Part shown: piece after piece, positions 24,636 to 34,000 of the stretch | Position numbering within the stretch: the first letter of the stretch is position 1 | Layout of the letters: each line of letters starts with the position of its first letter | Assembly: GCA_002726865.1 (NCBI GenBank) | Contig: PBSW01000019.1 | Span: 1-56,815, forward strand | DNA length: 56,815 nucleotides | Direction: 5' to 3' | Origin: Candidatus Bathyarchaeota archaeon | Lineage (GTDB): Archaea; Thermoproteota; Bathyarchaeia; TCS64 | The notes under the pieces: model-generated | What the model was told of the DNA's origin: nothing | Seen by the model: only the letters and a program-made list of their open reading frames with translations | Database searches by the model: none | Made by a program: the position numbers and the translations under genes

Positions 24636-26069
24636 CTAAGGTCCAGAGTGAGTTAAGTTCCTCACAATGGCCTCGCCGAACTCTGAGGTGCTAAGCAGGG
24701 TACCTCCTTCCATCTGGCGATGCAAATCGTAGGTTACTGTCCTGTCTGCAAAGGTAGCTTGTAGTGCGGCTTCAATCATTGAGGCGGCCTCCCCCCAGCC
24801 TAAATACTCCAGCATCAATACCGCGGAGAGGATCATTGAGCTAGGGTTAACCCGGTTAAGCCCCGCGTGTCTAGGAGCCGAACCGTGGGTGGCCTCAAAG
24901 AGAGAGATTCCAGTCTCGTAGTTGATGTTTGCACCCGGGGCAATCCCAAGACCCCCGACTTCGGCGGCGCAGGAATCGCTCAAGTAGTCCCCGTTGAGGT
25001 TCAGAGTGGCGATAACGTCGTACTCCTCGGGCCGGAGCATGAGCTGCTGGAACATCTGGTCTGCAATGCGGTCCTTCACCAGGAGCTTCCCTAAGAGCCT
25101 ATCACCTCCGTGAGTTTCATCGAGATGATCCAAGACCATCCTCAAAGACTTGACATCGGAGTCGTAGTAGCCACCCTCCTTCAGCTTGGTTACCAGTTCT
25201 GGGTCATTTAGGCCCGGATACAGGTTCCGGTAGCGGAGGACTCCGTATTCGTCCTCAGTTACTATGGAGTCCCGAAACTCTTGGATCGCTACCTCATAGC
25301 CCCAATTCCTGAAGGCGCCTTCGGTGAACTTCATGACGTTTCCTTTATGGACTAAAGTAACGCTCCTCCTCTTGTTTGCCAGGGCGTATCTGATCGCGGC
25401 CCTCACAAGCCTTTTGGATCTTGTGGCGCTAACGGGCTTAACGCCGATGGCGCTGTCGCCTCGGATCTCCACCCCCATAACCGACGTAAGGAACTGTCGT
25501 ACCTTCTTAGCCTCGGGGGAGCCCTCCTTCCACTCGATGCCCGCATAAACGTCTTCGATGTTCTCCCTGAAGATGATCACATCAAGTCTCTCTGGATGCC
25601 TCAGAGGGGCAGGCACCCCGGGGTACCACCTCACGGGGCGAACGCAGGCGTAGAGATTCAGAAGCTGCCTTAAAGAGACGTTCAGGCTTCTGAAACCCTC
25701 CCCGACGGGGGTTGTCAGAGGTCCCTTAATCGCGACCTTGTACCTCGAGATCGCTTTCTGAGTGTCCTTTGGGAGGAAGAGATCATTCAACTCCGAGGCT
25801 GATGCCACTGCTGCCTCATTTGGTGTAAGGCCGGCAGACTCTACTGCATCCTCCCCAGCAAGCACCCTCATCCAGCTTATCTCCCGCTTACCCCCGTACG
25901 CCTGCTCCACGGCAGCATCTACAACCCTGAGCATCACCGGAGTGATATCGGCCCCGATCCCGTCGCCCCGTATATAGGGGATAATGGGATTCTTGGGCAC
26001 CACAAGGCGGCTCCCATCGACAACAATAGCATCCCCGTTGGGTGGCGAGGTGAGAACTTTGTCCATCAT
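24636..26069 (-). CDS. icd: Isocitrate dehydrogenase
   Basis: Oxidatively decarboxylates isocitrate to 2-oxoglutarate. The isocitrate-binding SLNVSLRQ (Ser-Asn-Arg), [13 protein letters not shown] and the LNGDYLSD metal region match E. coli-type IDH. The cofactor-binding loop reads HGSAPRHAG, with Arg-His where the NADP enzyme of E. coli has Lys-Tyr and NAD enzymes have Asp-Ile, so NADP use is likely. The homoisocitrate or isopropylmalate dehydrogenase pattern is not present. Length (477) is slightly above the 416 of E. coli because of insertions. It is the third gene of an operon, six bases after aconitase, and ends with TAG. Confidence 0.92.
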   Translation of the reverse strand: MMDKVLTSPPNGDAIVVDGSRLVVPKNPIIPYIRGDGIGADITPVMLRVVDAAVEQAYGGKREISWMRVLAGEDAVESAGLTPNEAAVASASELNDLFLPKDTQKAISRYKVAIKGPLTTPVGEGFRSLNVSLRQLLNLYACVRPVRWYPGVPAPLRHPERLDVIIFRENIEDVYAGIEWKEGSPEAKKVRQFLTSVMGVEIRGDSAIGVKPVSATRSKRLVRAAIRYALANKRRSVTLVHKGNVMKFTEGAFRNWGYEVAIQEFRDSIVTEDEYGVLRYRNLYPGLNDPELVTKLKEGGYYDSDVKSLRMVLDHLDETHGGDRLLGKLLVKDRIADQMFQQLMLRPEEYDVIATLNLNGDYLSDSCAAEVGGLGIAPGANINYETGISLFEATHGSAPRHAGLNRVNPSSMILSAVLMLEYLGWGEAASMIEAALQATFADRTVTYDLHRQMEGGTLLSTSEFGEAIVRNLTHSGP

Positions 26070-26075
26070 GGGTAT

Positions 26076-27989
26076 CTATGCCCGGCTCTTGATATAGGGG
26101 AGCTTTCCCCCCATACTAAGAACCTCCAAGTTTCTCTCCCCTAGGCCGTGAGCCACCCGTATTCTGGAGCCCGTCGTCAAGTTCTCTAGCGAGAGGTCTC
26201 CCCGAAGGTTGCCCAACTCCAGCCTCAGGGAATCTCCTCGACGAACCTTGTCATAATCATCTTCGTCGACGAATGTTAGCGGGACGATTCCGAAGTTCAC
26301 GAGATTAGTAAGATGGATCCGGGCGAAGGATTTCGCTAGGATGGCCTTGACCCCGAGATATTTTGGGGACATGGCGGCGTGCTCCCTCGATGAGCCCTGA
26401 CCATAATTGGTACCTCCGACCACAAATCCGCCTCCCTTTGCCAAGGACCTTGCGTAGAAGCCGGGGTCTACCGCCTTGAATGTATATTTGCTGATTTCGG
26501 GGATATTGCTCCTCAGGGGGAGGACGTGGGCCCCTCCGGGCAGAATGTCGTCTGTGGTGATATCATCCCCCAGTTTTAGCAGGACCTCCCCCTCGAGCGT
26601 CTCCTCAAGGGGAGGAAACTCAGGGAGGGGACGTATGTTCGGGCCCCTGATCACCTCAACATCAGTTTTGCCCTCAGAGGGCTTCACGATAAGATTGTCG
26701 TTGACAGTGAATCTCCTAGGCATTTTGATCGTAGGATAGTGGCCGAGGCTCCTAGGGTCAGTGATTACCCCGTGGATCGCAGACGCTACAGCGGTCTCAG
26801 GGCTTACAAGGTAAACTCCAGCGGACTCTGTTCCGCACCTCCCCTTGAAGTTCCGGTTGAAGGTCCTCAATGATACCGAGTCCGTCGCTGGAGCTTGTCC
26901 CATGCCTATGCAGGGACCGCAGGCGCACTCCAAGATCCTGGCGCCGGCTTTGATGAGATACCCCAGCTCTCCGCTCTCAGTGAGGTGATCTAAGACCTGC
27001 CTGGTCCCAGGGGAGACGGTGAGGCTTATCCCCCTGCTGATCTTCCTACCCTTCAGAAGCTGGGCCACGATCTTGAGATCCCTTAAGGAGGAGTTGGTGC
27101 AGCTCCCGATACAGACCTGGTCGACAGGCGTGCCCACCACATCAGCCACCCTAGCCACGTTGCCGGGACTATGGGGTAAGGCGACCAGGGGTTCAAGCCC
27201 AGAGAGATTAATGTGCATCTCCTCTCCGTAGGATGCATCGGCGTCGGCCTTTATCTCCTGATAGTCATTCCCTCGCCCCTGGGTCTCCATGAATATCTTT
27301 GTGACTTCATCTGATGGAAAGATCGATGTTGTCGCCCCAGTCTCGGTTCCCATGTTTGTTATAGTCCCTCGCTCAGGGACGCTAAGAGTCTCGACCCCTG
27401 GTCCCCTGTACTCTAGGATCTTCTCCACCGCCCCTTTCACGCCAGTCCTCCTGAGGACCTCAAGGATAACATCCTTCGCCGAGACGAACTCGGGCAACGA
27501 TCCCGTGAGCTCTATACTCACGATTATGGGCATTTTGAGGTAGAAAGGCTCCCCCGCCATTGCAGCGGCGACGTCTAGGCCACCGGCACCCATAGCGAGA
27601 ACGCCCGCGCCCCCGGCGGTGGGAGTATGGCTATCACTACCTAAGAGGGTGCGACCTGGCTTGGAAAACCTCTCGAGATAGACCTGATGACAGATTCCGT
27701 TTCCCGGCCTAGAGAATGTGAGGCCGTGCCTGCCAGCCACTGTTCTCAAGTAGGCGTGGTCGTCAGCGTTTCTGTGATCCCCCTGCAGGGTATTATGATC
27801 CACGAAGCTAAGGCACAGCTCGGCCTTCACCAGATCCACACCAATGGCCTCTAGCTGTAGATCTGCCAGCGTTCCAGTGGAATCCTGTATGAGGGTATGA
27901 TCTATACGGAGAGCTATCTCCTCCCCGGGCTCCATTTGGCCCTCGAGCAGGTGCTGGGATATAAGCTTCTCCGAGATGCTTAATTTCAT
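26076..27989 (-). CDS. acn: Aconitate hydratase
   Basis: Isomerises citrate to isocitrate through a 4Fe-4S cluster. Cluster cysteines are in GSCTNSS and ECACGPCIG; the substrate and cluster neighbourhood GSDSHTPTAGG and the swivel domain SSREHAAM are clear. At 637 residues it is the shorter, single-chain Aquifex-type aconitase rather than the 750-900 residue AcnA or AcnB. The start lies nine bases after the stop of the upstream synthase gene and icd follows six bases downstream, so these three are one transcript that makes 2-oxoglutarate. Homoaconitase is an alternative activity, disfavoured by the isocitrate-type dehydrogenase beside it. Confidence 0.9.
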   Translation of the reverse strand: MKLSISEKLISQHLLEGQMEPGEEIALRIDHTLIQDSTGTLADLQLEAIGVDLVKAELCLSFVDHNTLQGDHRNADDHAYLRTVAGRHGLTFSRPGNGICHQVYLERFSKPGRTLLGSDSHTPTAGGAGVLAMGAGGLDVAAAMAGEPFYLKMPIIVSIELTGSLPEFVSAKDVILEVLRRTGVKGAVEKILEYRGPGVETLSVPERGTITNMGTETGATTSIFPSDEVTKIFMETQGRGNDYQEIKADADASYGEEMHINLSGLEPLVALPHSPGNVARVADVVGTPVDQVCIGSCTNSSLRDLKIVAQLLKGRKISRGISLTVSPGTRQVLDHLTESGELGYLIKAGARILECACGPCIGMGQAPATDSVSLRTFNRNFKGRCGTESAGVYLVSPETAVASAIHGVITDPRSLGHYPTIKMPRRFTVNDNLIVKPSEGKTDVEVIRGPNIRPLPEFPPLEETLEGEVLLKLGDDITTDDILPGGAHVLPLRSNIPEISKYTFKAVDPGFYARSLAKGGGFVVGGTNYGQGSSREHAAMSPKYLGVKAILAKSFARIHLTNLVNFGIVPLTFVDEDDYDKVRRGDSLRLELGNLRGDLSLENLTTGSRIRVAHGLGERNLEVLSMGGKLPYIKSRA

Positions 27990-27998
27990 ACTGAGGGC

Positions 27999-29378
27999 TT
28001 ATTCGGCTTCCACGATTTCAATCTTTTCGACAGCAAGACTTGAGACTATAGAGGTCGGGGCCTTCTCCCTGTGGTGGGGGAGAAACTTATTAATCAGCTC
28101 TAGAATCTCCCGGTCAGAGAAAGCTGTGACCCTTCCTTCGTTGTACTGGTTTCCTACGGTCTCTAGGATTAGGAGGATGGCCGGATGTTTCTTGCCATAC
28201 CAGTTCTTCTTCTCTATGTTCAGCAGCTCATTGACCTTCCAAGCTATTCCGCTCGCCCCAGAATATCGGCCCACCACGCTTTTGGGCGGGAGCCCCAAGA
28301 TCTCCCCCATATTGTAGCTGGTGTAGATCTCGGGATTTTTGATCATGCCGTCAGAATGGACCCCGGCCCTTGTCACGTTAAAGTTCCCTCCGACCAGGGG
28401 TTGGAACTCCGGGATGAGGTACCCTATATCACGGTAGTATTCGGCGATTTCCTTCAGGACCATCGTGTCTACAGTTGTATCGCGCTTCAGCTGGAGGAGC
28501 TGGAATAGTAGACCCTCAACGGGGGTGTTTCCCGCCCTCTCTCCAATACCTAGGAGGGTCCCGTTATTACCGCAGCATCCGTAGAGCCAAGCGGAAGTGG
28601 AGATTCCTACCGCCTGATGGAAGTCATTGTGGCCGTGAAACTCCAGCCACTCGCTCGGGAGATCCCCCTCTGAAGTGACAGCGTGTATCATCTTAGGGAT
28701 GCTCCTCGGGAGCTTGGCGTTGGGATAAGGCAGCCCAAGACCGAGGGTGTCACACAGCCGGACCTTTGTAGGTAGGCCATATTCCTCTGAGAGCAACATG
28801 AGTCGCTGGACGAAGGGTATCACTACGCCCTGAAAATCAGCCCGAGTCGCGTCCTCCACGTGGCACCGGGGGATAATCTCTTTCTTTAAGCAGGCCTCTG
28901 CTATGGAGAGGTGGTTATTGACGGTCTTCTCCCGGTCCCACCCGAACTTGTAGAAGATATGGTAATCGGACAAAGAAGAGAGAATGCCTACCTCCTCCAC
29001 GTTGATCTCCTTCACAAGCTCGAGGTCCCCCTTAGTAGCACGGATCCAGGCCGTAACTTTTGGGAATTCATAACCCCTGTCGAGACATCTTTTTACTGCC
29101 TCCCTGTCCCTTTTGGTGTAAAGGAAGAACTCCGTGAACTTGATTACGCCCTCCTCGCCCCCGAGTCTATGCATCAGATCAAAGAGGTTAATCATCTGCT
29201 CCACGGTATAGGGCTCCCTAGCCTGCTGACCGTCACGGAAGGTGGTGTCTGTAACCCAGATCTCTTCAGGTAGGTTCATTGGGACAAGCTTCTCCTCAAA
29301 CTCCATCCGAGGTAGCCCATCGTAGGGAAAAACCTCCTTATACAAATTTGGACTGCTCACCTTTTCGAGATCAAACAT
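27999..29378 (-). CDS. Probable Re-type citrate synthase (DRE-TIM family)
   Basis: The 459-residue protein is a DRE-TIM barrel related to homocitrate and isopropylmalate synthases. The DTTFRDGQQAR motif, the N-terminal PNLYKEVFPYD, LSDYHIF, ATRADFQG and the HGHNDF metal-ligand histidines resemble the Re-citrate synthase of Clostridium kluyveri and related anaerobes as I recall it. There is no LeuA-type regulatory domain. Being first in an operon with aconitase and isocitrate dehydrogenase, it most likely condenses acetyl-CoA and oxaloacetate. Homocitrate synthase for lysine is the main alternative, since LysW-pathway genes lie at 51809-56815. Confidence 0.75.
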   Translation of the reverse strand: MFDLEKVSSPNLYKEVFPYDGLPRMEFEEKLVPMNLPEEIWVTDTTFRDGQQAREPYTVEQMINLFDLMHRLGGEEGVIKFTEFFLYTKRDREAVKRCLDRGYEFPKVTAWIRATKGDLELVKEINVEEVGILSSLSDYHIFYKFGWDREKTVNNHLSIAEACLKKEIIPRCHVEDATRADFQGVVIPFVQRLMLLSEEYGLPTKVRLCDTLGLGLPYPNAKLPRSIPKMIHAVTSEGDLPSEWLEFHGHNDFHQAVGISTSAWLYGCCGNNGTLLGIGERAGNTPVEGLLFQLLQLKRDTTVDTMVLKEIAEYYRDIGYLIPEFQPLVGGNFNVTRAGVHSDGMIKNPEIYTSYNMGEILGLPPKSVVGRYSGASGIAWKVNELLNIEKKNWYGKKHPAILLILETVGNQYNEGRVTAFSDREILELINKFLPHHREKAPTSIVSSLAVEKIEIVEAE

Positions 29379-29532
29379 CAGAACATAGCACCATGAAAAC
29401 CAGTTTTTCGACAGAGATACAGGAGGATACTAAAATATTCACTATATAAAAAACTGATCGGATGTTTACTGGGCATTTGACCATAAAGATAATGTATAAT
29501 TAGACAGATAGCAAATATGAGGCGGATTACAT
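29379..29532. promoter_or_regulatory. Divergent promoter region of the citrate operon and lrp
   Basis: Between the two starts lie an inverted repeat CAGTTTTT (29401-29408) / AAAAACTG (29449-29456), TATATAAA (29443-29450) and GTATAATTAG (29492-29501). The last is 31-40 bases before the Lrp ATG and is its likely TATA box. The TATATAAA region can serve the citrate operon on the minus strand with a leader of about 40 bases. The inverted repeat is a candidate binding site for the Lrp protein. Confidence 0.4.
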
Positions 29533-29973
29533 ATGATTGATGAGATGGATGAGAAGATTCTGAAGGAGTACTTGGTTGACTCCCGGAGGTCATTCAGGGA
29601 GATCGCACGAATATTGAAAATATCCCCTGGAACTGTCGTGTCGCGAATCAGGGACCTTGAGGAGAAGGGGATTATCACTAAGTACACAGCCCAGATAGAT
29701 TACGAGAAGCTTGGATACGAATTGACGGTAATATCAGAGATAACTGTCTCCATGGGAATGACCGAGGAGGTAGGAAGAGAGGTCACCAGAATTAAAGGCA
29801 CCTGCGCCATCTACAACGTTACCGGCGACTCTGATATGATGGTAATAGCCAAGTTCAAGGGTAGGGAGGACCTTAGCAGCTTCACCAAGAGGGTCCTAAA
29901 GATCGAGAACGTCGAACGGACGAAGACACACCTAGCTCTGATCACCCTAAAGGAGGACTTTAACATCCTCTAA
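29533..29973 (+). CDS. Lrp/AsnC family transcription regulator
   Basis: The 146-residue protein has an N-terminal helix-turn-helix (MDEKILKEYLVDSRRSFREI, recognition helix SPGTVVSRIRDLEEKG) and a C-terminal RAM domain (beta-alpha-beta, GTCAIYNVTGDSDMMVIAKF) that binds amino acids. Its divergent placement before the citrate operon and upstream of a LeuA/CimA-type gene suggests control of 2-oxoglutarate, lysine or branched-chain amino acid supply, much as the Sulfolobus homologue LysM controls lys genes. The ligand is unknown. Confidence 0.9.
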   Translation: MIDEMDEKILKEYLVDSRRSFREIARILKISPGTVVSRIRDLEEKGIITKYTAQIDYEKLGYELTVISEITVSMGMTEEVGREVTRIKGTCAIYNVTGDSDMMVIAKFKGREDLSSFTKRVLKIENVERTKTHLALITLKEDFNIL

Positions 29974-30101
29974 AAAAGGGAAAAATCCCAGATGCCCCGT
30001 TTATGGATCCCCGCTGTCTGCTTCTCTATTGTTCCGTTACTTTTATATTCCCTTCTTGAGGGGTAGATGCTGCCACTGAAGGAATGTAACATGGGGTATC
30101 G

Positions 30102-30110
30102 CTTTATTAA
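30102..30110 (+). promoter_or_regulatory. TATA box of the LeuA/CimA gene
   Basis: CTTTATTAA lies 18-26 bases before the GTG at 30128, consistent with a leaderless transcript. Confidence 0.45.
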
Positions 30111-30127
30111 CTGACTTCCCAAAACAC

Positions 30128-31618
30128 GTGAAGTTTCTAGATACAACCCTCCGAGACGGGGAGCAGACCCCCGGGATCTCCTTGACACCTGAGAAGAAGC
30201 TCAGTGTAGCCAGGGCCATCGACACCCTGGGGGTCGAGGTCATAGAGGCGGGGTTTGCATGCATTTCCCAAGGGGAGTTCAATGCAGTGAAACTTGTAGC
30301 AAACGAGGGGCTCGATGCAGAAGTCTGCAGCGCTACTCGGGGGGTCATCACGGACATTGACGCCGCCATCCAAGCTGGAGTCGACAGCGTCAACATTATC
30401 ATACCAAGCTCTGATCTCCACATCGAGACCAAGCTCCGCAAAACCAGGGAGGAGGTCCTAGATATTACCGCTGCGGCTGTAACCCACTCTAAGGATCATG
30501 GCCTTGTCGCAGAGATCTCAGCAGAGGACGGTTCCCGGGCCGACAGGGAGTACCTGAAAATACTCGCTGGGAGGGCCTTCGAGGCGGGTCTTGATAGGAT
30601 GACCATCTGCGATACTGTGGGGACTCTGACACCCGGTCAGTCCTTCGACCTATATTCTGAGATGCGGGGAGCCTTCCCCGGAGAGGTTCTGGGGGTTCAC
30701 TGTCACAACGATTTCGGTCTCGGCGTCGCGAATAGTATTTTCGCCCTTGGAGCGGGGATCGATATAGTCCATGTCACGGTCAATGGGATAGGTGAAAGAG
30801 CGGGGAACACCGCTCTTGAGGAGATAGTGGTCGCCCTCAAGATTCTCTACAATAGGGATACTAGTGTCCGCATGGAAAAGCTCACCAGCGTATCCCGGAT
30901 GGTGAGCCACCTAACCGGAATGCCGGTGCAGGCTAATAAGGCCATTGTTGGGGCCAACGCCTTCGCCCACGAGTCGGGGATTCATACTCACGCCATCTCC
31001 AAGGACCCCACCACCTATGAAGCTATCAACCCCGAGCTTGTGGGGGCTGCGAGACGCATAGTCTCCGGAAAGCACGCAGGCTCTACGGGACTCTTGAAGT
31101 CTCTGGTCGAAATGGGGCTTCAGCCATCCAAGGCAGAGTTCGGAGTGATCATGGCCAGGGTGAAGAACCTCGGGGATAGCGGGAAGGGGGTAACGGACGC
31201 AGACCTCCTTGACTTCGCGGAGGAAGCTATGGGCCTCAGGGTGGAGCCCAGAATCATCCTGAATGAGTACACGGTGACCACGGGGAATAGGATCACCCCC
31301 ACTGCCTCGGTGAAAATGAGACTCGACGGGGTCACCGTTATAGAGGAGTCGACGGGAAATGGGCCAGTAGACGCGACTCTCAACGCCGTGAGTAAGGCCC
31401 TCCCCCAAGACCAGCAAATCCAACTTGACACCTACCACGTCGAGGCTATTACGGGAGGGACCAACGCAGTGGTGAATGTTGAGGTCCGGCTTCGGAGGGG
31501 GAACAGGATCGTCAACTCGACAGGTGTCCACGAGGACATCGTACAGGCAAGCATCGAGGCCTATCTGAGGGGGATGAATGTCCTCCTCGTTAACGACAAG
31601 AACAGCGACACCACCTAG
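30128..31618 (+). CDS. 2-isopropylmalate synthase or citramalate synthase
   Basis: A DRE-TIM enzyme with the DTTLRDGEQTPGI start, HCHNDFGLG metal site, GIGERAGNTALEE loop and a C-terminal LeuA-type allosteric domain (from about residue 370). At 496 residues it resembles both archaeal LeuA and CimA, which cannot be separated safely by eye. It makes the first intermediate of leucine or isoleucine synthesis. It starts with GTG close to a TATA box. The Lrp gene ends 154 bases upstream and may regulate it. Homocitrate synthase is possible but the regulatory domain favours LeuA or CimA. Confidence 0.85.
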   Translation: MKFLDTTLRDGEQTPGISLTPEKKLSVARAIDTLGVEVIEAGFACISQGEFNAVKLVANEGLDAEVCSATRGVITDIDAAIQAGVDSVNIIIPSSDLHIETKLRKTREEVLDITAAAVTHSKDHGLVAEISAEDGSRADREYLKILAGRAFEAGLDRMTICDTVGTLTPGQSFDLYSEMRGAFPGEVLGVHCHNDFGLGVANSIFALGAGIDIVHVTVNGIGERAGNTALEEIVVALKILYNRDTSVRMEKLTSVSRMVSHLTGMPVQANKAIVGANAFAHESGIHTHAISKDPTTYEAINPELVGAARRIVSGKHAGSTGLLKSLVEMGLQPSKAEFGVIMARVKNLGDSGKGVTDADLLDFAEEAMGLRVEPRIILNEYTVTTGNRITPTASVKMRLDGVTVIEESTGNGPVDATLNAVSKALPQDQQIQLDTYHVEAITGGTNAVVNVEVRLRRGNRIVNSTGVHEDIVQASIEAYLRGMNVLLVNDKNSDTT

Positions 31619-31668
31619 GCCCCCAAACTTTTATCCGCCAACGCCTGAGTCAGCCCCAGGAAATCCAT

Positions 31669-32373
31669 TTGACCCCAGAGCTTCGTATAGGCATCCTCGT
31701 TCCCTCCAGTAACACTATCATGGAGCCTGATTTCTACACAATGGCCCCTAGAGGGGTCACCGTTCACACAGCCAGGATGAGGCTCACCAAAGTCACACCT
31801 GAAGCCCTGATTCGGATGGCCGAGGACACCGAGATGGCCGCCGGGCTTCTCGCCGATGCAGGGGTGGAGATCATCGTCTACGGCTGTACCACGGGCTCCT
31901 TGGTGAAAGGTGTCGAATGGGAAAAGGGTCTCATGGCGAGAATCAAGAAAGAGACGGGGATACCTGCAGTCTCTACAAGTATTGCTGTGATAGAGGCACT
32001 GAGAAGCCTAGGGGCGAGACGCTTAGGGGTGGCAACTCCCTACTCGGAGGAGCTCAACGGCCTAGAGAAGAGCTTCCTAGAGACTTTTGGATTCAAGGTG
32101 ATGGAGATACGGGGCCTCGGCATTCTGGACAATCTAGGTATTGGACAGGTGCCTAAAGCGACCTTAGAGAGCATCATATGGGAGGTCGCAGATGATGCCG
32201 ACGCGGTCTTCATCAGCTGCACGAATCTCCCCGTTGTTGGTCTCATCGAGGAATTCGAAAAAGGATTAGGCAAACACGTGGTCACCAGCAATCAGGCGTC
32301 AATGTGGGCAGCCCTTCGGGGCAGGGTGACCCCTGGACTCGACGGCTACGGGGAGCTAATGAGAAAACTTTGA
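31669..32373 (+). CDS. Maleate isomerase/arylmalonate decarboxylase-like protein
   Basis: An Asp/Glu racemase superfamily member of 234 residues. LVPSSNTIMEPDFY, YGCTTGS (first cysteine near residue 77) and ISCTNLP (second cysteine near 185) match maleate cis-trans isomerase and arylmalonate decarboxylase proteins. The pair of catalytic cysteines is intact. It follows the LeuA/CimA gene by 50 bases on the same strand, so a link to methyl- or alkyl-malate intermediates (for example citraconate) is conceivable but unproven. It starts with TTG. Confidence 0.78.
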   Translation: MTPELRIGILVPSSNTIMEPDFYTMAPRGVTVHTARMRLTKVTPEALIRMAEDTEMAAGLLADAGVEIIVYGCTTGSLVKGVEWEKGLMARIKKETGIPAVSTSIAVIEALRSLGARRLGVATPYSEELNGLEKSFLETFGFKVMEIRGLGILDNLGIGQVPKATLESIIWEVADDADAVFISCTNLPVVGLIEEFEKGLGKHVVTSNQASMWAALRGRVTPGLDGYGELMRKL

Positions 32374-32378
32374 AGATG

Positions 32379-32543
32379 TCAGCCAGATCGGCCCTTGACT
32401 CGCTTTGGCCTTAAATTCTTGCCACGACACTTTCTACATTTTACCGCCTTGGGAGGATTTGTAGCTCCGCAACTCCTGCAGACGGTTTTGTCTACTAAGT
32501 GACTGCGTGCCAGCGCTAGTTTAAACGGATCCCTTAATGACAT
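32379..32543 (-). CDS. rpl40e: Large ribosomal subunit protein L40e
   Basis: A 54-residue gene easily missed because of its size. The product starts MSLRDPFKLALARSHLV and has the L40e zinc ribbon CRSCGA...CRKC, followed by the basic tail GKNLRPKRVKGRSG. Length and composition match archaeal L40e. It is convergent with the maleate-isomerase-like gene, whose stop is five bases away. The plus strand GCACTTTAGAAAA upstream is not informative; a TATA-like ATATTTTAC lies about 50 bases upstream. Confidence 0.93.
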   Translation of the reverse strand: MSLRDPFKLALARSHLVDKTVCRSCGATNPPKAVKCRKCRGKNLRPKRVKGRSG

Positions 32544-33141
32544 CAATAGGCCTCTGTGTTGCCCCAGCTAAGGAGCTTCGATGTAATAGGTTCACCTATA
32601 TTTTACTTTTTCTAAAGTGCCTTGGGCCGCTTAAAGGTCGTGAGAAATATTTTCGTCTGGACAATAAGTGGGTTATATTTAGGTTATCGACAAATAGGGA
32701 GATCTCGGCTTGGGGGGGGTCATGCGCATTAGGGCGAGTTTCATCTTAAAGGCAGAGAGAAAATTAGGTGAAATAGTCAATTGTTATAGGGCGCAAATTC
32801 AGCTATGGGCATCACTATGGAGATAGAGTATATCCCAATTATCTGGAGGACACCTCGATTGCCGCTTTTGATAGTAGGTCTAGAGGCCTTGGGGAACTAG
32901 AAGGCCATCTCTAGCTTCATCTACATGACGAATAGGATGTATAGTTCCAAATTCTCCATCAAAAAACTAGGCCTCACGCGTTTGCAAAAGATTTTTTTAT
33001 ATTAAGAAAACAAAAAGAATCTTTGCGCGGGACTTTGTTCACATTGGAGAGTTGGGTCATGTTTTTCCTCGTGAAAATGCTTGAATGCTGGATTGGTGAG
33101 ATACCTGACAATAAACTTCAAATTTTGCCTATGACCTTGAA
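32544..33141. other. Intergenic stretch, possible remnant
   Basis: On the + strand an ATG at 32805 opens a frame (GITMEIEYIPIIWRTPRLPL...) stopped by TAG at 32898 and continuing in frame (KAISSFIYMTNRMYSSKF...) to TAA at 33003. It may be a remnant or chance. A 70-codon frame at 32537-32749 has no family features. TTTGCGCGGG near 33023 is a partial CG element. Confidence 0.3.
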
Positions 33142-33999
33142 TTGTTTATACTGATGATCCTCCCCGTCTTTACCCTCCAAGCGTTCATCCTCAGCGTCGT
33201 CACGGGAGCCGTTGGGGCCCTTTTGGGATCGGGGGGCGGAGTTTTCACGGTTACCTTCCTTGTTTTCCTCCTAGGGGTTCCCATTCAGGTCGCCTCCGGC
33301 GCCAGCATTCTCGCGGTCCTCGCCAAGTCAATCGCCTCCTCCGCCAAGTACGTAAAGGAGGATATGACCAACATTAGGCTGGGGTTCTTCCTCGAACTAG
33401 CCACGACTCTTGGAGCGTTGACGGGGGCCATCACTGTACCTTTTGTAAACTCCAAGATTATCAGCATAGTCTTCGGCCTGACCCTCTTCTACACTGCAGG
33501 GACCATGTTCAAGCAGATCAAGAAGGGAGGGAGAAGCTGGTTAAATGCCCCAAATGACGGGCTTGCTGAGCGCCTAAGCCTCGCGGGGAGTTACTACGAT
33601 AATGCTAGAGAAGAGTCGATAGAATATGGCGTAAGCAGGACCCCAGAGACCTTCGGAATCAGCTACATCGCTGGGATTATGTCTGGGCTATTAGGCATAG
33701 GCGGGGGAGCGATCAAAGTCCCTACAATGAATGTTATTGGAAATATCCCTATGAAAGCGGCGGTCGCGACTAGTAATTTCATGATTGGGGTCACTGCCGC
33801 TACGAGCGCCCTCGTCTACATCAGAAATCAGTACTGCGATGTCTTTATCGCTGCACCTGTGGTCTTGGGTTCGATTATTGGTGCGAGCATCGGAGCTCGA
33901 TTTTCTACCCAGATCAAAGGGATCGCTCTCAAGAAGACATTTATCGTGTTGCTGAACATAATTGCTATCAGGATGATTCTCTTTGGGATGGGAATCTAG
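33142..33999 (+). CDS. TauE/SafE family (TSUP) permease
   Basis: The 285-residue membrane protein has about eight hydrophobic segments and the repeated TSUP motif (GALLGSGGGVF near the start, GLLGIGGGAIKVP in the second half). Family members export or import sulfite, sulfoacetate, taurine or other organic acids. The start is TTG. DUF1634 follows one base after the stop, the usual partner arrangement. The gene ends with TAG. The substrate cannot be told. Confidence 0.85.
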   Translation: MFILMILPVFTLQAFILSVVTGAVGALLGSGGGVFTVTFLVFLLGVPIQVASGASILAVLAKSIASSAKYVKEDMTNIRLGFFLELATTLGALTGAITVPFVNSKIISIVFGLTLFYTAGTMFKQIKKGGRSWLNAPNDGLAERLSLAGSYYDNAREESIEYGVSRTPETFGISYIAGIMSGLLGIGGGAIKVPTMNVIGNIPMKAAVATSNFMIGVTAATSALVYIRNQYCDVFIAAPVVLGSIIGASIGARFSTQIKGIALKKTFIVLLNIIAIRMILFGMGI

Positions 34000-34000
34000 A

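Noticed and set aside
24636..26069. Homoisocitrate or isopropylmalate dehydrogenase
   Set aside because: The SLNVSLRQ substrate motif and the cofactor loop are those of isocitrate dehydrogenase.
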